Made by a program: the position numbers and the translations under genes
Assembly: GCA_030549775.1 (NCBI GenBank)
Contig: CM060173.1
Span: 66,716,367 to 66,780,366, forward strand
Reading direction: 5' to 3'
Length of the DNA stretch: 64,000 bases
DNA from: Tamarix chinensis
Taxonomy: Eukaryota > Streptophyta > Magnoliopsida > Caryophyllales > Tamaricaceae
Part shown: in pieces, positions 58,425-64,000 of the stretch
Layout of the letters: each line of letters opens with the position of its first letter
Numbering within the stretch: position 1 is the first letter of the stretch
The notes under the pieces: model-generated
The model's input: only the letters and a program-made list of their open reading frames with translations
Told to the model about the DNA's origin: nothing
Databases searched by the model: none

Positions 58425-60999
58425 TTGTGACTCTTTTCGAACAAATTCTTCATGTATAGTTTGTTTTGTGAATTTTAGTTTAACTAAATTATAATTGCAT
58501 CTAGCGTAAGTTAGATAATATACGTACCTCTCTCTGTATGTTAGATGTGGTGGCTTCATCCATGTTCTTTTATTTTTCTTCCTCATTATATCTATTCAAT
58601 GAAGTTTAAAAGTTGAGAAACAACACACTTTTAAATGAAAAGGATTTATGATGTTTTATTTGGGAAAAAAGAAGAATAACCCAAGCATTATGGTTAACCC
58701 AGCCCTTTTTTCTTGAAAAAATAAGCAAGGTCTCTCCGCCCCCCCCTCTTCTTCTTCTTCTTCTTCTTTCCTTATCCCCAAAGCCAGCTAACCCAACAAG
58801 TAAGGAAGCAAATAATTACCCAATCAAGACCTTCCTCTAAAAACACCCTAGAGAGGATGAATAGGATTGAATGAAATATAATTGAAAGTTGAAAGAAAAA
58901 ACATGGTGCATAAATTATAGTGGCTCAAGACAACAAAATCTAATTTTTCTACCTCTACTTCCAATAGGCTCTCCCTTTAGGATTTTTGAAATGTTGGAGT
59001 TAATTAATGATTTATTATAGCTTTATGGATCTAAAAATCAAATTACCTTTATGAGATAGATTCACAACTCCAACTATTTATCTCTTATATATTCTAATTC
59101 CATAATCTCTCAAGAATCATAGGCACTCTCACAACCTCTTCATTTTGAAAATTTGATAAGGGCAATGTGATTACAAATCTTCACAAATATTATAGATATG
59201 AAATTTTAAGAATAATTTGTGTGATTTTGCTTAGGTAGAACAATAAGATTTAACAATTAGATATTCACACTAGCTTGGTTGAGTGAGAAAGAAATACTTT
59301 TGAGATTTTTTTCCAACAAAAATAATTTGAAAATGAGAATTGAGAATTAATTGCAAGAAAATGAGTAGAGAATTGAATGTGTAGTTAACAAGAGCTCAAA
59401 AGATGTTTTTAACTCTGCCTAATAAATATTATATATACCATGAGTCAAAAACCTAGTTGTTGGTGGCAAAAAGCAAGCTATCATTAGTGAATAACGAGTA
59501 TAACAATTAAGACCTAATAGGAAACTATTAACATTATAGTAACCAATTTATCAATTTAGGATACACTTTTTTGGTTCTTAAACATATTGAAAACTTGTCA
59601 CATGGTTATGCAAACCAGTAGTCAGGTTAGGAACAATAATCAATGTGTTTAGCTCGAGATAGAAAAAAAATGCATTTAATTTAAACCATATCTTGGTTAG
59701 TCAAATTAGCTAATTGGTTTTAAGAAGTATACAATTGATTTGATGAAACCATTTCATGATATAAAGTTGAGGAAAAATTAATTTTTGTAAAAATTCAACC
59801 CATAGGATAGTTAAGCAAACCAATCAAATAAATTAATAAAACCAATCAAAGATGTGTCTAAAGTGAGGCTAAATATTGTTTTGGGGAAAAATATTCTATG
59901 TAATGATTAATCATTTTCTTATAAAACAAAACATATGCAAAGCACTTAAAAAAGGTTTAGGATTTAAAACAAATAAATATTTTACATCAATGAAATTATA
60001 AAGATGATTTTAAACATCCCAAGAAATAAAATAAAAGGTATAAATTCTCAATCAGCCTTACAAGAAAATCCTAAGAGTTAATGATTAAAAATTGAGTTCT
60101 TGAGTATTTATGCATCTTGAAATAATCTTCTCTTATGTTTAAACCTTTATTGTTCTCTTAAATATTGCATTTGATAGAAGGATGGAATGAGTGCACTTTG
60201 AAATTCAAATTTTCTTTTAATCTTGCACTTGAAGAATATTTTGCGTGAGTGTAGTTTGGCATCTATATCATCATTGTGATACATGCACACTGAATTAAAC
60301 ATGTTAAACCCTTGAGCATGTTTGGTATCATCAAAATAAGGATTAAGATTGATTAACCTAGGAGGGGAGTAATATATCCTTTTTCTATGATGAAAACAAC
60401 AGGTGTCAAAATGTATAGATTAAGGGTATAAGAGATGAGATATGCAAAAATAAACCATATCCCCTACCATCTACACCTTTTAATCTAATTTTCAAATTCA
60501 TGTCCTCTTTTTTTATCAACAAATTATGATAATAAGGTTTAGAAACGTGCACACACAGGATATAACATCAAAAAAATAAACCTAAAGGGTAACTTTCCCC
60601 ATAATAGGTCAATTAGTAAAGATTTTAAAACTCAACACATAATCATATGAGATTCTCCCCTAAGAATATGCATATAATAACAACAAGAATGTAGCATTTG
60701 AATGATCGATAACATCAACATGAATTAGAGTTATAAAGTGTAAGAATAATAAATAAATGATAACCAAAATAGAATAATCTCTTATAAAAAAAATGTACAC
60801 AAAAGTTAGAAGAGATAAATACATAATATAATATTTAAAGATATATATCAAAGTTTTTATGCATCAAAAAAAATATAACCATACCAAGTATATCTTTGAA
60901 GAAAAAAAAGGACATTTGGCCAACATACTAATGAGATCTATAACTATGTAGAGTAATGATTAACAGTAAATGTTTCTAAAAGATATGAAGATAGTGGAT
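58425..60999. other. Unassigned AT-rich decayed repeat DNA
   Basis: No gene. It includes a CTT microsatellite (58747-58768) and a weak CGACTAGT-like motif block (59570-59840). Near 60300-60420 a segment reads on the - strand as TGATGATACC and TTTTCATCATAG. This may be a relic of a copia-type 3' LTR boundary, but I cannot confirm it. Confidence 0.35.
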
Positions 61000-61660
61000 T
61001 TTATAGTAAGGTTTCCAAAAAGGACTGGTGGAATCAAACTCTCAAAGTACTCATTTCTAGTGTCCTTATAATATGTTGTCACAATAACATTTCAAGGAGT
61101 TTGAATTGCTTCAGTGAGTGACTCATCTAAAACTAGATCTAATGGAAAAGGATCATCATTTAATGTTTGCTTAAATCTAGTGTCAAGAGAAGTAACATCC
61201 TTAGTAGTCTCACCAACACTAACTCTAGTATAAACATGATCAACCCCAACATCTCAATCTATATCCATCTCATCTTGTGGTAGATCCTTGTGATGTGACT
61301 AAAAATCAGGCTAAACTTTTTAGTGAACTGAACATGCATCTAAGTCTAAAACCCCCTAGCATATCTTAATGGTTTCCAACTTAGTATCTAGCATTTTATA
61401 CATCTATAGAAGTAAATCATGGATGCTAAACATAGTGACTCTACCCTAAAAGAAAATGGCAGAGGTGTAGTGGATGAAGAAGGGACATCAAAGGTTAGAG
61501 AACTAGTAGATGAAAGAATATCAATAGAGGTAAGTGGGTCATCAAACAGTAAAGGAATGCCATCATCTCCAATGAGCACTCAAAAAAACTATCCAAGAAA
61601 GTCTCATGGTAACATAATTTATCAAGATTTGCTAATAATTTACCACAAACTTTTTACATA
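61000..61660 (-). pseudogene. Unrecognised decayed coding sequence
   Basis: On the - strand, VDHVYTRVSVGETTKDVTS, DPFPLDLVLDESLTEAIQT and YYKDTRNEYFESLIPPV appear in one frame with stops between (about 61240-61020). At 61579-61388 an open frame reads GDDGIPLLFDDPLTSIDIL followed by a Ser/Thr-rich stretch. The composition is protein-like and not simple repeat. I do not recognise the family. It is most likely the linker part of a retroelement polyprotein, given its surroundings. Confidence 0.3.
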
Positions 61661-62638
61661 GATTTTCTTTTTATGAACCAAAAGTTGAATAGGAAAGTAG
61701 ACACATATATATTTTATATGGTACCTTACTACTGCAAATGAATTCATCTAATTAATATAGGTTTGTGTAATAATTTACCCTAAATTTTGAGGTCTTAAAC
61801 CACCATATTTTATGATCTTCTTAATCAACTATGTGTCAAATATTTCAAGGAACAACTTATAGCAAATTTAATAATTTAAAAAAATTATAAATATTCTATA
61901 CATAAATCACAACCATAGATAACCTCATATGACCCATGTTAGGTTAACATACCAAACAAGCATAAAAGACTAAGATTCATTGCTACACGTGTGATAGTGA
62001 ATAAAAAAGGTATAGATTAAAACTAGATTTTACCTTATATTAAAAGTTATAGAAATGATCTTAGAAATATGATAGGATCACAAAACCACCTTCAAAAAGT
62101 ATTAAACACAAGAAATAAATATACAAAAAAATTCTAACACATATAACAAAATAAAGAAGATTGAAATCATACAATAAAGGATAATAGATCATACCCTTAA
62201 AGAGGAATTAAGAAGGCCTAAAAATCTAGAATAAAGAGGGCATATTCTAGCTTTAATCCCAAACTAAATTAAGGCTTAACTCTTATTTACTTAATAAAAA
62301 CACAAATGAGCCAAACTATGGTTTATTAGAGGTTATGAAGGTTTGATGAATTTGTTTTAATGGAGTAAATACTTAGAATATTTTAAGAATAATGGGACAA
62401 AGTTTTGAATAAGATGAGGAATAAAGGAGAAGATGAGAAGTTTGTCGCTTAGTGTGAGCAAGGTCACACTAATTTTTACACAAAAATGACTAAGTATAGG
62501 TTAACTTATGTATCCTAATATGATGATTGATTTGTTAACAAGTAAGTTTAATTATATGATCTCATCATCAGAAAAACAACTGGGAAATGTGGGATGGAAA
62601 CAGAGTTTTGTTCTGTAACAAAATAGAAGGGAAGTAGG
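61661..62638. other. Unassigned AT-rich sequence
   Basis: No motif, gene or terminal sequence seen. It ends at the LTR edge 62639. Confidence 0.4.
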
Positions 62639-64000
62639 TGTAACACCACCAAAATTTACTGTAGTAAAATTTCATTTTAATAAAAAGGTTTAACAGAAAT
62701 GAAATAACAACACTATAAGTTTTGGGGATATTACCGCCACACTTAGTACCAGACCAGTTCACTCCTACCATTCCAGTACTAAGTGTTAAGGCTAAATAGG
62801 GTTAACGTCAAATGTAAGTCATAAATAAAACAATGAGAATCCATGAGAGGACTCCTTCATAGCTATACAGAAATTAGAGTGTGATTTAATAATTACAACC
62901 CAAAGAGTAAGTAGCCAATGTTTTTCCAAAAACATAAAATACCGTATGACATTACATAACTAGAATAAAAATGATACATGGTAAATCAAAGGAAAGATAG
63001 AGTCTAGCTGATCACTCTCGATCCCCAGGTCAGGTCTAGGCTCAACTCTCAACCTCGATCGATGCCTGATAGGTTTCATAGGCATCTAAGATGTCATCCC
63101 CTACCTGCACAAACTCAGATGGGTCTTTTGCTCATGGGAACGAGCTGCACCCATGAAACGAGTGATTAGTACGCTACGTACTGAGTAAGGTAACAATGCA
63201 CTAAGACCAAACAAGAAAAGCATACAGCATAGCATACATGACATGATCATATAGGCAGCTCACAGTAATATAGAGGATTAAGGCTAGCTATGGTCCAGAT
63301 AAGCTTATTCTTTAGATCTCTAGTAAATATAGTCATTTTACATCATAGTCTTTATCAATCCATGTGAGTGTGGGAACCACACTATTATTCACTAGTGGAC
63401 ATGTAATGTAGGGAAAAATGCTCTTGACCACTATTATATGCCGGTGGACCGGTCATGCAGGGCATAATGCTCCTGGCCACTATTATTCCCCTGGTAGACC
63501 AGTTTGGCTCCGACTCACATAGTGTTTCAGTGTAATTACTTCATGTCTTTTCCATGTCTTATCATTATTATTTTTTGTTTGTTGAGCATAGAAACAACCA
63601 CTATTATAGTCGGTGGATCGGTCATGCAGGGCAAAATGCACCTGGCTACTATTATTCATCGGTGGACCGTGATGTAGGGCACCCTGGCTCCTAGCCACTA
63701 TTATTCGTCGGCGGACCGGTCTGGGCTCAACTCAACAATCTTTCTCTTAAAATGGTTAGTATCTTATTCATGTCTTATTCGGTAAGCATTTCACACCTTG
63801 AAATGCATGTCACCCACATACTACTTCTATCCTCTCAAGGGGGCCCGCCCTATATCTTTAGACTATTGTGTCTATTATCATGCCCCGACATCCATTCCCT
63901 CTTACACTTACACATAATGAAACCCAACTCCTAAGGGTGTGGGTTAAGGCCCAACACCTCATGACATCAAGCTCCACCTACTATCACCCTCTAGGGTTTG
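62639..64000 (-). mobile_element. Type A long LTR, copy 4, 3' part (continues past the window)
   Basis: The left edge is TGTAACACCACC. The next 160 bp (TTACCGCCACACTTAGTACC, CCATTCCAGTACTAAGTG) align with 16341-16480 and 13609-13750. 62999-63200 matches 16690-16890 (CTCATGGGAACGAGCTGCAC and the tail TACTGAGTAAGGTAAC). The CCACTATTAT array follows at 63370-63725. The 5' end lies outside. Of the four copies its subrepeats are among the best preserved. Confidence 0.82.
63370..63725 (-). repeat. Array of CCACTATTATT...GGTGGACCGG units
   Basis: Six units (near 63378, 63429, 63477, 63598, 63647 and 63697). The better ones read CCACTATTATATGCCGGTGG then ACCGGTCATGCAGGGC and AATGCTCCTGG. The GCCGGTGGACCGGT core is nearly its own reverse complement. 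Confidence 0.85.

Overview
This window is repeat-dense nuclear DNA from a flowering plant. I see no host gene, tRNA, rRNA, CRISPR array or prokaryotic feature in it. The evidence for a plant is AT-rich sequence, L1-type LINEs with the plant DUF4283/zinc-knuckle ORF1, Ty3/gypsy long terminal repeats (LTRs) beginning TGTAACACCCC or TGTAATGCC, Athila-type gag and protease remnants, Met-tRNA-type primer sites and a hAT element. The species cannot be named from this. Nearly everything is transposable-element DNA at different stages of decay, nested inside older copies. No novel cellular system is visible; the interest lies in the nesting and in one unusual group of very long, repeat-bearing LTRs.

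Layout. 1-12.2 kb: several long LTRs in + orientation. The first carries a complete LINE (2378-7169) with a perfect 12-bp target duplication. Another is followed by a primer site and a decayed gag. 12.2-13.6 kb: unassigned. 13.6-23.4 kb: one - strand LTR split by a 4.1-kb solo LTR (16341-20475) and an 837-bp copia-like solo LTR (14376-15212). 23.4-25.5 kb: LTR-like DNA with a tandem repeat. 25.5-30.0 kb: an old - strand LINE. 30.1-33.7 kb: two partial + strand LTRs. 33.8-53.3 kb: a deep nest. Athila-type remnants lie at both ends. Inside them is a - strand gypsy element (gag and RT remnants plus a 5' LTR at 36186-51122). That LTR holds a hAT element, which itself carries a LINE fragment, and a + strand solo LTR, which itself holds a gypsy element with two LTRs. 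53.3-58.4 kb: an LTR with a 3.3-kb solo LTR inside it. 58.4-62.6 kb: unassigned decayed DNA. 62.6 kb to the end: another long - strand LTR.

Two related LTR types recur. Type B (about 3.3-3.4 kb net) has two blocks of a degenerate CGACTAGTTTG-like motif. Type A (about 4.1-4.8 kb net) has arrays of CCACTATTATT...GGTGGACCGG and, in two copies, arrays of AAATTACC units, plus a strongly purine- or pyrimidine-rich stretch. Both types share their 3'-terminal region. All boundaries were found by eye from terminal dinucleotides, flanking duplications and comparison between copies in the window. Where duplications are imperfect, ends may be off by a few bases.
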